Positions 6,287 through 15,215 are shown, counted from the stretch's first letter. The stretch: 40,099 nt of DNA from SpSt-28 sp044343155 (GCA_044343155.1 JAVZSS010000002.1:1-40099); one strand, 5' to 3'. The notes: a model not told the origin generated them from the letters alone. A program made the numbers and translations.

Positions 6287-7963
6287 CTATTTATGAGCAA
6301 AGTAAAAAAGCATTTCTTCTTTATTATCCAACCTACAAAAACCAATCCTATAAAACTGAACTATATCTCCCTCTCTAAGCTCTTTCAAAGAAGTTTCACC
6401 TAAACCTTCGATTTCTTTTCCATTTGGCATTAGAATTTTTATCTTAATATTTGGTTTAGAAATCCAATGCAATTTTGGAATATCATAAGGAACTTCTTCT
6501 TTAACAAATTTTGAATTTTCTTCTAATAAAATTGTAAACATTCCTATTAAAGCTACCTCCTTTCCCCTATATTTTTCAAAATCTTCTTTTTCAATATAGA
6601 TTTCATTTTCATCAATAAGTATTTCTCTTTCCCCCCTTTCTGGAAAATCAGGATGATACTTTATTTTTATTTTTTTAACGCTTTTATCTAAACTTATTCT
6701 TACTGGATTTAAAACACAAAAATATCTATTTGCGATTCTATCAATTATCTTTCTATTTTCAGCGTATAAAATTTCGATTGGCATTGTAATATCGGCTTCG
6801 CTTAAACCCAAATTTAATATAAAATTTCTTATAGCTTCTGGTTGGAATCCTCTTTTTCTTAAAGATTGTAAGCTCCAAGTTCTTGGATCGTCCCAACCTC
6901 TTAACTCTCCTGTTTGAATAAGCTTTCTACTTTTTGATTTGCTAAGCTTAGCTCCCTCTTCTTGCAACCTCAGCAAACCATAATGAACAAAATATGGTTT
7001 TCTCCATCCAAATATATCCCAAATAAAATCTTCCATCATATCTTCTATCACCAACTCTTTTCCTCTTAAAATATGTGTGACTCCAATTAGGTAATCATCG
7101 ATAGCCCAAGAAAATTCTAACATAGGCCAAACCTTATATTTTTTCCCAACTCGAGGATGTTCTCTTTCACAAATTCTAAGCAAAACTCTATCCCTAAAAG
7201 CTGGATTCGGATGCTTCATATCAGTTTTTAATCTAACTACTGCCTCTCCTTCTCTAAATTCTCCTTTAAGCATTTTTTCAAAAAGTACTAAATTTTCTTC
7301 TATTTTTCTACTTCTACAAGAACATTCAATTCCCAATCTTCTATTTTTTCTTATTTCTTCTTTATTACAAGTACAAACATATGCCTTTCCCATTTCTATT
7401 AGCTTTCTTCCGTATTCATAATAAATCTCCAACCTATCAGATTTATAATAAATTTCAGAATATTTTATACCAAGCCAGTCCAAACCTTCTTTAATCAATG
7501 AATAAGCATCTGGATCTATTGGTTTTTCTTCACTTCCTATTGTATCATCATAAAATAAAATAAGTTTACCGTTATATCTTTTAACATAATACTCGTTTAA
7601 AATAACCATCCTTGCATTACCAATATGTAATGGACCAGAAGGAAAAGGAGCTAGTCTCATAACCACTTTTCCTTCTTCAGCATTTGGCAATGGTGGCAAA
7701 ATTTCTTTTCTTTCTTCCTTTTTTATTTCTTCTATCCCAAGCTCTTTTATTTTCTTCTCAATTTCATCTAGACTAAAAGAATTAACCTCAAAAACAATTT
7801 TTTTTACAATTTCCATCAAATTTTTAACATCTTTTTTCAATTCTGGATATTCTAAAAAAACTTTCTTTATAACCGCATCCTCACTGGCTTTTCCAAATTT
7901 TTTTGCATTCAATAAAGCATATTTCTCTATTGTTTTTTCAATTTCCTCTTTACTAACATTCAT
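6287..7963 (-). CDS. gltX: Glutamyl-tRNA synthetase (archaeal type)
   Basis: This 558-residue class I synthetase has the ATP-binding motif PLHIGNARM near residue 113 and the second signature KLSKSKSRK near residue 345, preceded by an archaeal-type N-terminal helical region of about 90 residues. A CTC-x6-ECSC cysteine set sits inside the connective peptide and may bind zinc. The C-terminal half is the all-beta anticodon domain of the GlnRS-like archaeal GluRS subgroup. Archaeal members are usually non-discriminating, charging tRNA-Gln as well for later amidation by GatDE; that is inference here. The ATG at 7963 shares a palindromic TATA box with the divergent gene at 8011. Confidence 0.95.
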   Translation of the reverse strand: MNVSKEEIEKTIEKYALLNAKKFGKASEDAVIKKVFLEYPELKKDVKNLMEIVKKIVFEVNSFSLDEIEKKIKELGIEEIKKEERKEILPPLPNAEEGKVVMRLAPFPSGPLHIGNARMVILNEYYVKRYNGKLILFYDDTIGSEEKPIDPDAYSLIKEGLDWLGIKYSEIYYKSDRLEIYYEYGRKLIEMGKAYVCTCNKEEIRKNRRLGIECSCRSRKIEENLVLFEKMLKGEFREGEAVVRLKTDMKHPNPAFRDRVLLRICEREHPRVGKKYKVWPMLEFSWAIDDYLIGVTHILRGKELVIEDMMEDFIWDIFGWRKPYFVHYGLLRLQEEGAKLSKSKSRKLIQTGELRGWDDPRTWSLQSLRKRGFQPEAIRNFILNLGLSEADITMPIEILYAENRKIIDRIANRYFCVLNPVRISLDKSVKKIKIKYHPDFPERGEREILIDENEIYIEKEDFEKYRGKEVALIGMFTILLEENSKFVKEEVPYDIPKLHWISKPNIKIKILMPNGKEIEGLGETSLKELREGDIVQFYRIGFCRLDNKEEMLFYFAHK

Positions 7964-7982
7964 AAGAATTATAAAAAGATTA

Positions 7983-7992
7983 TATTTAAATA
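7983..7992. promoter_or_regulatory. Shared palindromic TATA box between gltX and the winged-helix gene
   Basis: The perfect palindrome TATTTAAATA is centred at 7987.5, about 24 bp from both divergent start codons (7963 minus, 8011 plus). No Shine-Dalgarno sequence precedes either ATG. This spacing fits one TBP site serving two leaderless transcripts. No other TATA-like block in the 47-bp gap is at the right distance for both genes. Confidence 0.6.
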
Positions 7993-8010
7993 GCCCAATA
8001 AAATTTTCTT

Positions 8011-8295
8011 ATGAAAGAATATTTTCCACACGAAATATTTTTGAGATATAAACCTGCGAAACTACTTGTAACCTTGAGAGAAGGACCAAAAAATATAACA
8101 ATGGTCTCAAAAGCGGTTGATCTTACATATTCTCATACAATTAAAATTTTAGATTTACTTAATGAGTTAGGTATAGTTGAATTTGAAGAAAAGGGAAGAG
8201 TAAAAATAGTTAAATTAACAGACATAGGAGAAGATATAGCTAGAACTTTAGATTCTTTAATGAGTAAATTAAACAGGTTAAAGAAAAAACCTTAA
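8011..8295 (+). CDS. Winged helix-turn-helix DNA-binding protein
   Basis: This 94-residue protein has a compact winged-helix pattern: ITMVSKAVDLTYSHTIKILDLLNELGIVEFEEKG (recognition helix around residues 38-55), a wing GRVKIVKLT, then a C-terminal helix. It resembles small archaeal MarR/ArsR-like regulators. No ligand-binding cysteines are seen. It is divergent from gltX with a shared TATA box and ends 1 base from the convergent recombinase stop. Target unknown. Confidence 0.7.
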   Translation: MKEYFPHEIFLRYKPAKLLVTLREGPKNITMVSKAVDLTYSHTIKILDLLNELGIVEFEEKGRVKIVKLTDIGEDIARTLDSLMSKLNRLKKKP

Positions 8296-8296
8296 A

Positions 8297-9223
8297 TTAC
8301 TCTTCTAAAATATACAAAGCTTTCATTCCCTTTTGATACCATTCCTTCAGTTGATTTTCCGTATATAATTCATATTCTTGTGCCAAATATCTTTGATGCC
8401 CCATCAATCTATCAACAATGGGTGCAGGAACTCCAGAAGAGATTAACTGTGTTTTAAACCATTTCCTTAAACAATGCGCATGTAAATTATATCTTTTACC
8501 AACTTTTTTTGCATATTTTTTAAAAGCTTTCTCTAGTAAATATTGTAAATTTTGGTAACTCATTTCTCTTCCATCTTCACTCGAAATTACTGGAGAGTTT
8601 TCGTTTATTTCTTCTCCAGCCATTTTTCTCTTTTCTAAATATTCTATTAGAAACCTTTTTGCTTCTGGCGTAATAAATGTTATTCTTGATTTTCTTTCTT
8701 TAGCTCCAATTCCTTTAATTCTTATAGTAGGAATTTCTTGATTTATATCAATATCTGAAATTTTTAGATTATGTAGTTCGCCAACTCTCATTCCACTAGA
8801 AGCCAAAAGTAATATAATAGTTTTTATTCTCAAATCGCTTTCTTCAACAATCCTTTTTAATTCTTCTTTGCTTGGTAAAACATCTTCATGAACATTAAAA
8901 ATTTTTAAAGGAATATCAATATCAACTTTTAAAGAATTGGCCTCAAAAAATTTCTTTAAGGCGGATATCCAGGCTGCAACTGATTTTGGAGCTAAATTCA
9001 TTCCAGCCAAATAAAGTGCATATTCTTTATAAATTTCATTTTGGTTTTGCTTTTGTTTAACTTCTTCTATAAACTCATCCAAATTTTGAATATTTTTATA
9101 TTCAACAAACTTTTTCAAACCCTTTAAATAAGTTAGCTTAGTATTGTTACTTCTAGTTAACAAATTCAACTCTCCAATCATTCTTTTTACGCTTTCAAAA
9201 TTTTCCAAATCTTTAGCTTTCAT
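8297..9223 (-). CDS. Tyrosine recombinase of the Xer/integrase family
   Basis: This 308-residue protein has an N-terminal SAM-like core-binding domain (about residues 10-105) and a catalytic domain. Visible catalytic residues are R146 (SSGMRVGEL), a Lys near 175-178, H250-x-x-R253 (HCLRKWFKTQL), H276 in LMGH, and a nucleophile at Y284 or Y287 (QEYELYT). The size fits archaeal XerA, which resolves chromosome dimers at dif. An integrase of a mobile element is the alternative. It is not next to a tRNA gene and its base composition matches the neighbours, which favours the housekeeping role. Confidence 0.85.
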   Translation of the reverse strand: MKAKDLENFESVKRMIGELNLLTRSNNTKLTYLKGLKKFVEYKNIQNLDEFIEEVKQKQNQNEIYKEYALYLAGMNLAPKSVAAWISALKKFFEANSLKVDIDIPLKIFNVHEDVLPSKEELKRIVEESDLRIKTIILLLASSGMRVGELHNLKISDIDINQEIPTIRIKGIGAKERKSRITFITPEAKRFLIEYLEKRKMAGEEINENSPVISSEDGREMSYQNLQYLLEKAFKKYAKKVGKRYNLHAHCLRKWFKTQLISSGVPAPIVDRLMGHQRYLAQEYELYTENQLKEWYQKGMKALYILEE

Positions 9224-9249
9224 TAAATTCTATATAGTTTTACGTTTTT

Positions 9250-9435
9250 TTAATCTTTTACTATTATAGCTTTAACTGGACACATTCCTGCAACTTCTCT
9301 AATCTTTTCTAAAGGAGCACCACTTGGATTCTTTACTGAAGATTTTCCATCATCATCAAACTCAAAAACTTCTGGTAACATTGAAACACAAAGACCACAA
9401 CCAATGCATCTTTTCTTATCAACTTCAACTTTCAT
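9250..9435 (-). CDS. Single-cluster ferredoxin
   Basis: This 61-residue protein has CIGCGLC (C10, C13, C16) and a distal CP (C52), the pattern of a monocluster [4Fe-4S] ferredoxin of Thermococcales/Thermotoga type. It has acidic surface residues around EFDDDGK. It is a soluble one-electron carrier; its redox partner cannot be inferred from the neighbours. It sits 15 bases downstream of nnrD in the same direction. Confidence 0.9.
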   Translation of the reverse strand: MKVEVDKKRCIGCGLCVSMLPEVFEFDDDGKSSVKNPSGAPLEKIREVAGMCPVKAIIVKD

Positions 9436-9449
9436 ATTTAATCAATTGA

Positions 9450-10310
9450 TTAGTACTTTATAACTTTTTTTATAACATTAGGAATTTCTTCAATTATATC
9501 ACTCGCCATAATTCCTTCACTATATTTTTTTGCGGCAAGTTCTCCCGCTTTTCCATTTATATATGCGGCAGCGCAAGCGGCAGTAAAACAATCAACTTTT
9601 CTAGCTAAAATAGCTCCCAATATTCCAGCAAGAGTATCACCCATTCCTCCTTTTGTCATAACTTTACAACCTGTTTTATTCAAAGCTATTTTTTGTCCAT
9701 CAGAAATTACATCTATTTGCCCTTTTAAAATAACTGTCAACTTATAATTTTTACAAAACTCTTTAACAAAGTTAATTCTCTCTTCTAAGTTTTCTCCAAC
9801 TCTTTTACCACTTAATACAAAAAATTCATAAGAATGTGGAGTTAAAACAAAATTTTTTCCACTAATAATTTCTAGATTTTTTGAAACAGCATGAATTGCA
9901 TCAGCATCTATTACACAAGGTATATTAACATTTTTTAAATATTCTAAAACAAATTCAAAAACTTCTTTTCTTCTTGTCATTCCACCACCAATAACAGTAG
10001 CTGTTTTATTTTTTGTTAATTCGAGGACTTCATCTAAATTTTTAATTGAAAAATAGTCACAATCTAAAGGATAAGTTATTAAGTCCGGCTTAAAACTAGC
10101 AATTATATCTGCTGCCCTTTTTGGAGCAACTATTGTAACTAAATCTACTCCACTTCTATAAGCCGCTAAAGCATTAAAAGTTGGTGAGCCAGAGTATATT
10201 TTACTTCCTCCTATTACTAAAAGATTGCCAAAATCGTATTTCCTACACCAATCCCTTCTCTCCCTATAAATATTTTTTAAAATCTTTTCACTAACAAATC
10301 TATAGCTCAT
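9450..10310 (-). CDS. nnrD: ADP-dependent NAD(P)H-hydrate dehydratase
   Basis: This 286-residue ribokinase-fold protein has the family blocks GNLLVIGGSKIYSGSP, VIGGGMTRRKE, CVIDADAIH and the catalytic loop TKGGMGDTLAGILGA. It repairs hydrated NADH/NADPH using ADP (or ATP). The N-terminal epimerase (YjeF_N) domain that is fused in many archaea is missing, so any epimerase would have to be encoded elsewhere. The ATG at 10310 has a TATA-like stretch (TATAAAAT) about 24 bp upstream, within the 28-bp gap to the divergent ABC gene. Confidence 0.9.
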   Translation of the reverse strand: MSYRFVSEKILKNIYRERRDWCRKYDFGNLLVIGGSKIYSGSPTFNALAAYRSGVDLVTIVAPKRAADIIASFKPDLITYPLDCDYFSIKNLDEVLELTKNKTATVIGGGMTRRKEVFEFVLEYLKNVNIPCVIDADAIHAVSKNLEIISGKNFVLTPHSYEFFVLSGKRVGENLEERINFVKEFCKNYKLTVILKGQIDVISDGQKIALNKTGCKVMTKGGMGDTLAGILGAILARKVDCFTAACAAAYINGKAGELAAKKYSEGIMASDIIEEIPNVIKKVIKY

Positions 10311-10338
10311 ATATTATTAATTCTCCAATTATTTTATA

Positions 10339-11025
10339 ATGAAAACAGAAAATGTAATCGAACTAAAAAATGTATCTAAAATTTATAAAATGGATAACAA
10401 TGAAGTAGTCGCACTAAACAATGTAAATCTAAAATTTAGAAAAAGCGAGTTAGTAGCTATAGTTGGTCCTTCTGGATCTGGTAAATCTACTTTATTACAT
10501 ATTATTGGCCTTTTAGACAAACCAACAAAAGGAGAAGTTTTTATAGAAGGGAAAAGGACTTCTACGTTAAATGAAAAAGAAATATCAGAGCTAAGAAATA
10601 AAAAAATAGGCTTTGTTTTCCAATTTTTTAACTTATATCCTACTTTAACAGCTTTGGAAAATGTAGAATTACCTATGATGATTGCTGGTATAGATGAAAA
10701 AGAAAGAAAAGAAAGAGCTAAAAAACTATTAGAAGAGGTTGGACTAATTAAATTTAAAGATCATTTACCATCCCAACTTTCTGGAGGACAAAGACAAAGA
10801 GTTGCTATAGCTAGAGCTATGGCAAATGATCCATCTTATATTTTGGCTGATGAACCTACTGGCAATTTAGATTCAAAAAGCGGTGAAGAAATAATAAGAA
10901 TATTTAGAAATTTGAATGAAAAATATGGAAAAACTATAATTGTTGTAACTCATAATTTGGAAATTATTAAATATTTTAAAAGAATAATAAAAATAAAAGA
11001 TGGAAGAATTGTGGAGGATGAGTAG
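10339..11025 (+). CDS. ABC transporter ATP-binding protein (MacB/LolD type)
   Basis: This 228-residue ATPase has Walker A GPSGSGKST (about 43-51), Q-loop FQFFNLYPTLTALENV, signature LSGGQRQRVAIARA, Walker B YILADEPTGNLDS and switch His in VVTHN. Sequence style (ENVELPMMIAG, GNLDSKSGEEI) places it with MacB/LolD/FtsE-like exporters and mechanotransmission systems. It starts a three-gene operon with an extracytoplasmic adaptor-like protein and an FtsX/MacB permease. A TATA-like TATATTATTAAT lies about 25 bp before the ATG, suggesting a leaderless mRNA. Confidence 0.95.
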   Translation: MKTENVIELKNVSKIYKMDNNEVVALNNVNLKFRKSELVAIVGPSGSGKSTLLHIIGLLDKPTKGEVFIEGKRTSTLNEKEISELRNKKIGFVFQFFNLYPTLTALENVELPMMIAGIDEKERKERAKKLLEEVGLIKFKDHLPSQLSGGQRQRVAIARAMANDPSYILADEPTGNLDSKSGEEIIRIFRNLNEKYGKTIIVVTHNLEIIKYFKRIIKIKDGRIVEDE

Positions 11026-11026
11026 A

Positions 11027-12244
11027 ATGATTGAAATAAAGAAAATTTTATTGATTGTTATTCTTCTCTTTATTTTTACCCCATCTCTATCCGCTTTGCT
11101 AACACCAGCTTTAACATTTAATATATCTCCAAATCCAATTGTTTCCTTTCCAGGAACTGATGGCTATATTTACATTAATTTAAAAAATGTTGGTAATGAT
11201 TATGCTCAAGATATTAAAGTTGTTGCAATTAATATCGACCCTGGAATTGTATTGCCTTATGATAATGAAATTAAAATAGGTAATTTAGCACCAGGAGATT
11301 CAACTATTGTATTATTAAAATATTCTGTTCCAAATTCTATAGAAAGCGGATTATATAGAGTTAAAATAAAGATTGAGTATTGCCAAGAATCTAGTTGTAA
11401 AGATATTTATCAGTACGCTTTGATAAACGTACAAAGTCCATCAGCATTAAGAGTTAAATCTATATCACCAACAGAAATTAAAGTAGGTAATAGTGAAACT
11501 TTATACTTAACTATATCAAATGAAGGAAATTCTGAAGCAAAAAATATATTTATAACAATTAGAGATTTTAGTGGAAATCTTTTGACATTTGGCTCAGATA
11601 ACAAATACTATATTGAAAAACTTTCTCCAAAAGAAGAAAAAATTATAACATTTAATGTTTCTGTTTCTTCTTTAGCTAACCCAGGACTATATCCAGTTTA
11701 CATTTATGTAGAATATACAGATAAATCGAACTCAAGAATATTTATAAATTCTTCTTTTGGATTGAGAATTCGCGAAGATATTGATTTCTTTGTTGGTACT
11801 CAAGAAGTAAGTGGAAATTTAGTTACTATTTCCATAGGAAATATTGGATTATCAACAGCATATAGCGTAGTATTAGAAATTCCTTCACAGCCAAACTTTT
11901 ATTCTTCTGAGCCTTTAGTGTTTATAGGCAACATAAATCCCGGAGATTACACTTCTGTTTCTTTAAATATTTATCCCGCAAGAACAAATGAAAGCGAAAG
12001 AAAATATAACAATAGTTTAAAAATTTACCTTTACTATACTAATGAAAAAGGAGAAAGAGAAAAAGTGGAAAAAATTATAAAAATTAATCTTGAAAGAAAT
12101 ATAACCTCAACCTATTTTACTCCTAGATTTCAGCAAAAATCTCAAACCGAACCTTTTTATTATTTGAAATATATTATCGCAATTTCGATTATAATTTCTC
12201 TAATTTTACTTCTTTACAAACTTAAAAAAGGAAAGAAAAAATGA
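11027..12244 (+). CDS. Secreted S-layer/CARDB-like protein with C-terminal membrane anchor
   Basis: About 405 residues: a signal peptide (basic KK, then LLIVILLFIFTPSLSA), three or more beta-sandwich repeats, then a C-terminal transmembrane helix (about 385-400) with a KLKKGKKK tail. The repeats are of the type NVGNDYAQDIKV / NEGNSEAKNIFI / NIGLSTAYSVVL, each with a GD-x-x-x-V strand. These are COG1361/CARDB-like domains common in archaeal surface proteins. The start ATG 11027 is chosen because GGAGG at 11013-11017 lies 9 bases upstream. The ORF overlaps the permease gene by ATGA. By position it replaces the MacA-like adaptor of bacterial MacAB systems. Confidence 0.85.
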   Translation: MIEIKKILLIVILLFIFTPSLSALLTPALTFNISPNPIVSFPGTDGYIYINLKNVGNDYAQDIKVVAINIDPGIVLPYDNEIKIGNLAPGDSTIVLLKYSVPNSIESGLYRVKIKIEYCQESSCKDIYQYALINVQSPSALRVKSISPTEIKVGNSETLYLTISNEGNSEAKNIFITIRDFSGNLLTFGSDNKYYIEKLSPKEEKIITFNVSVSSLANPGLYPVYIYVEYTDKSNSRIFINSSFGLRIREDIDFFVGTQEVSGNLVTISIGNIGLSTAYSVVLEIPSQPNFYSSEPLVFIGNINPGDYTSVSLNIYPARTNESERKYNNSLKIYLYYTNEKGEREKVEKIIKINLERNITSTYFTPRFQQKSQTEPFYYLKYIIAISIIISLILLLYKLKKGKKK

Positions 12245-13503
12245 AGCTGCTAGATTTATTTAAATTATCATTAAACAACATCTTGCACAGAAAGTTAAGA
12301 AGTTGGCTAACAATTTTAGGAATTATTATAGGTATTGCCACAATAGTTTCTTTAAATGCTATAGGAGAAGGAATGAGAGAAAGAATAAATCAACAATTAG
12401 CTGGTTTGGGTCCAGATATAATTACTATTACTCCTGGTTATATTAGAGCGTCTCCATATCAGTTTGAAAGATACATGCAAATAATTAGAGGATTAAGAGG
12501 TGAAGAAAAAACCCTAACAGAAAATGATGCAAAAATAATTCAAAATATTCCTGGTGTGTCTTATGTTAATACAATAGTTTCTGGTAGAGGTAATGTATCT
12601 TTCAAGGGTCAATCTATTTCATTAACTATTCAAGGAGTAGATGCTTCGGTTTGGAAATACATAGAAATAACTCAAATAGAAAAAGGAAGATATCTTTTAT
12701 CAAATGATAAAAATGTTGCAGTTTTGGGGAATAGAGTTGCCTATTCTATTTTCAAAAACGAAATTAGGGTTGGCGATATAATAAATATAAATGGTGAATC
12801 CTTTAAAGTTGTCGGTATATTGCAGCCAGCAGGAGCATTAAGCGTTTTAACAGATTCTGCTATTTTTATTCCAAAAGAAGATGCGAGAAGAATTTTAAAA
12901 TTAAACAATAAAGATGTTTCTTCTATAGTTGTCAAAGTAAATGATGTATCTCAAGTAGATGATATTGCAAAAGAAATTGAAAGAAGGCTTAGAATTTTCA
13001 GAAAAGTTAATGAAAACAATCAAGATTTTACTGTAACCACAACACAACTAATTAAGCAACAAGTTATGAGTATTGCAGAAACGACAACACTTTTTTTAAC
13101 ACTAATTGCTGCTATTTCTCTTTTGGTTGGTGGGATAGGAATTGCTAATACTATGTTTACTTCTGTAATGGAAAGAACAAGATTAATAGGAACATTAAAA
13201 GCTCTTGGAATGACTAATAAAGATGTTATGGTTTTATTTATTTTAGAATCGATAATACTTAGCTTAATTGGAGGAATATTAGGAATTTCGGTTGGTATTA
13301 TTGTTTCAGATTTAATAGGTAGAATAACTATTTTTGGAATTGGAATGACAAGCAGAACAAGTCAAGGAATTCAACTAGTAGTAACGCCCCAAATTGTTTT
13401 TCTTTCTCTTATTTTTTCTATATCTATAGGTGTTTTGGCTGGTCTAATACCTGCAAGAAGAGCCGCAAAACTTCAGCCTGTTGAGGCATTGAGATATGAA
13501 TAA
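12241..13503 (+). CDS. ABC transporter permease (MacB/FtsX family)
   Basis: This 420-residue permease has the MacB topology: TM1 near residues 20-40 (LTILGIIIGIATIVSLNAIG), a large extracytoplasmic domain, and three C-terminal helices (about 275-305, 325-360, 380-405). The family motif GGIGIANTMFTSVMERTRLIGTLKALGM (read in parts) and a terminal ARRAAKLQPVEALRYE are clear. It forms one operon with the ATPase at 10339 and the CARDB-like protein, with a 4-base ATGA overlap. The substrate is unknown; export or surface-protein handling is the family's usual role. Confidence 0.93.
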   Translation: MKLLDLFKLSLNNILHRKLRSWLTILGIIIGIATIVSLNAIGEGMRERINQQLAGLGPDIITITPGYIRASPYQFERYMQIIRGLRGEEKTLTENDAKIIQNIPGVSYVNTIVSGRGNVSFKGQSISLTIQGVDASVWKYIEITQIEKGRYLLSNDKNVAVLGNRVAYSIFKNEIRVGDIININGESFKVVGILQPAGALSVLTDSAIFIPKEDARRILKLNNKDVSSIVVKVNDVSQVDDIAKEIERRLRIFRKVNENNQDFTVTTTQLIKQQVMSIAETTTLFLTLIAAISLLVGGIGIANTMFTSVMERTRLIGTLKALGMTNKDVMVLFILESIILSLIGGILGISVGIIVSDLIGRITIFGIGMTSRTSQGIQLVVTPQIVFLSLIFSISIGVLAGLIPARRAAKLQPVEALRYE

Positions 13504-13557
13504 AAACTTTATCAGAAAAATTTAAAAACATTTATTTATATTTTACAATTCTTCTTT

Positions 13558-14589
13558 ATGATAAACGTAGCTGTAAATGGCATTGGAACTATAGGAAAAA
13601 GAGTAGCTCACGCAATAAAATTACAAAAAGATATGAAACTAAAGGCAATAATTGGACATCAACCAAATCCAATACTTAAAACTGTATTGGAACCAAATGG
13701 GTTCTTGTACGGTACAGATCTTTGGGCAGTTAATGAAGAATCTCTAAAAAAATTCAAAGAAGCAGGAATGATAGTGAATGGTACTTTAGAAGAACTTTTA
13801 AAAAAAGGAGAAATTGATGTAATTGTAGATTGTACACCAGAAGGAGTTGGAAAAGAAAATAAAGAAAAAATATATTCAAAGTATAATGTAAAAGTTATAT
13901 TTCAAGGTGGAGAAGAAGCAGATGTCGCTGAAATTACATTCAATGCCTTAGTTAATTATGAAGAGGCACTAGGAAAAAGATTTGTTAGAGTTCCAAGTTG
14001 TAATACAACTGGCCTAATTAGAACTTTACATGCAATAGATTCTAAAATAGGAATTGAAAAAGCTTCTGTCTTTATAGCAAGAAGAGCTGCCGATCCTTGG
14101 GAATATAAAAAGGGACCTATTGATGCTATAGAATTTGAAGAAGTACCTTCTCATCATGCTGAAGATGTAAAAACAGTTTTGAAGAATTTGAATATATTTT
14201 CTATGGCTATTAAAGTTCCTACTACTTTAGCACATACTCATATGGTTGAAGTTGTTTTAAAAAGAAGTGCAAAAAAAGAAGAAATAATAGAGGCTTTTGA
14301 AAAACAAACTAGAGTTGTTTTATTAGATAGAAAAGAATATCCATCAACATCTATGATAAGAGAAAAATTTAGAGATTATATAAGACCTAGAGGAGATATG
14401 TACGAAATAGTTGTTCTTAGAGACACTATTCACATAGAAAATAATATATGCAGGTGGATACATGTAGTTCATCAAGAAGCTGATGTCGTACCAGAAAACA
14501 TAGATGCAATAAGAGCTATGACAGAAATAGAAAAAGATAAATGGAAAAGTATAGAAAAGACTAACAAATCTCTAGGTATTGTTAAGTAA
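13558..14589 (+). CDS. gap: Glyceraldehyde-3-phosphate dehydrogenase, archaeal type II
   Basis: This 343-residue archaeal enzyme has a Rossmann start VNGIGTIGKRVAHAI (residues 7-20) and the active-site cysteine C148 in VPSCNTTGL. It also has the archaeal signature RRAADPWEYKKGPI and conserved HH in PSHHAEDV. It interconverts glyceraldehyde-3-phosphate and 1,3-bisphosphoglycerate with NAD(P)+ and phosphate, acting in glycolysis/gluconeogenesis. A TATA-like TTTATATT lies about 25-30 bp before the ATG, consistent with a leaderless mRNA. Its 3' end overlaps the convergent small gene by 18 bp. Confidence 0.96.
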   Translation: MINVAVNGIGTIGKRVAHAIKLQKDMKLKAIIGHQPNPILKTVLEPNGFLYGTDLWAVNEESLKKFKEAGMIVNGTLEELLKKGEIDVIVDCTPEGVGKENKEKIYSKYNVKVIFQGGEEADVAEITFNALVNYEEALGKRFVRVPSCNTTGLIRTLHAIDSKIGIEKASVFIARRAADPWEYKKGPIDAIEFEEVPSHHAEDVKTVLKNLNIFSMAIKVPTTLAHTHMVEVVLKRSAKKEEIIEAFEKQTRVVLLDRKEYPSTSMIREKFRDYIRPRGDMYEIVVLRDTIHIENNICRWIHVVHQEADVVPENIDAIRAMTEIEKDKWKSIEKTNKSLGIVK

Positions 14590-14835
14590 AGTAAAGGTAA
14601 CTAATGTACTATTCTCTTTTTCTTCTATTTTTTCTATTTTGGCTTTCAATCCCATTTCTTTTAAGAAGTATATTAAATCTTCAAAGTAGTCGTAGTAGCC
14701 ACATGTTAAACAAAAGTAACCACTAAACTCTACTAAAAATTTATCTTTTTGATAGTATACTAGTCTAGCTTTTGCTTCTGGGCTTCTATATTTGTTATAT
14801 TCTTCAATTGCTTTATCAATCAATTCTTTGTTCAT
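14572..14835 (-). CDS. Small CxxC hypothetical protein coupled to superoxide reductase
   Basis: This protein is 87 residues from ATG 14835 (92 from the alternative ATG 14850). It is helix-beta in pattern with one CLTC pair (FCLTCGYYDYFEDL) and no recognised family motif. Both possible starts lie inside the end of the superoxide reductase gene, so translation is coupled and the two proteins are expressed together. The single CxxC could be a redox or metal site, possibly in a dimer. The 3' end overlaps gap by 18 bp on the other strand. Function unknown. Confidence 0.65.
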   Translation of the reverse strand: MNKELIDKAIEEYNKYRSPEAKARLVYYQKDKFLVEFSGYFCLTCGYYDYFEDLIYFLKEMGLKAKIEKIEEKENSTLVTFTLLNNT

Positions 14836-15187
14836 TTTTCCAAAGTCCATGAATGTTACAATAAGCTATTGCAATCAATGTTCCTTTTTTATTTAATTTT
14901 ACTTTAAACAATGCTGTTGGTTCAACATATATTTCACTAGTGTTTGGTCCTTTTGTTGATTCCCCATGCGCATTAAATTCTGCCCTACCTAAGTTATATA
15001 CAAAAGCTTCATTATCTGGTAAAAATAATAGTTCTATATACTTAATGTGGTGTTCTGTTGTATTAGGATGTGGAATTTCTTTACCTACAGTTACTCTAAT
15101 TAAAGCAAGGTTTTCTTCTTTTTCAATTTCAATTACTGGTACATGCTTTTCTTTTTTCCAATCTTCAGTTTTAAAAATTTCTACCAT
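14816..15187 (-). CDS. sor: Superoxide reductase (neelaredoxin type)
   Basis: This 123-residue single-domain enzyme shows all the Fe ligands of the Pyrococcus protein at nearly the same positions: E13 and H15 (EKHVPVIE), H40, H46, C110 and H113 (YCNIHGLW). It reduces superoxide to peroxide without making O2, with electrons usually from rubredoxin. No N-terminal desulfoferrodoxin domain is present. I chose ATG 15187, preceded by GTGAT with a 4-base spacer, over a GTG three codons upstream. It lies 28 bases downstream of peroxiredoxin, which can remove its product. Confidence 0.95.
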   Translation of the reverse strand: MVEIFKTEDWKKEKHVPVIEIEKEENLALIRVTVGKEIPHPNTTEHHIKYIELLFLPDNEAFVYNLGRAEFNAHGESTKGPNTSEIYVEPTALFKVKLNKKGTLIAIAYCNIHGLWKNEQRID

Positions 15188-15215
15188 CTTTATCACTCTA
15201 AAAAATAAAAAAGTG

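Noticed and set aside
8297..9223. Recombinase as integrase of a mobile element
   Set aside because: No adjacent tRNA, no flanking repeats and composition equal to neighbours; a Xer-type housekeeping role is simpler. It is also 7 kb from the tRNA-Arg-linked segment.
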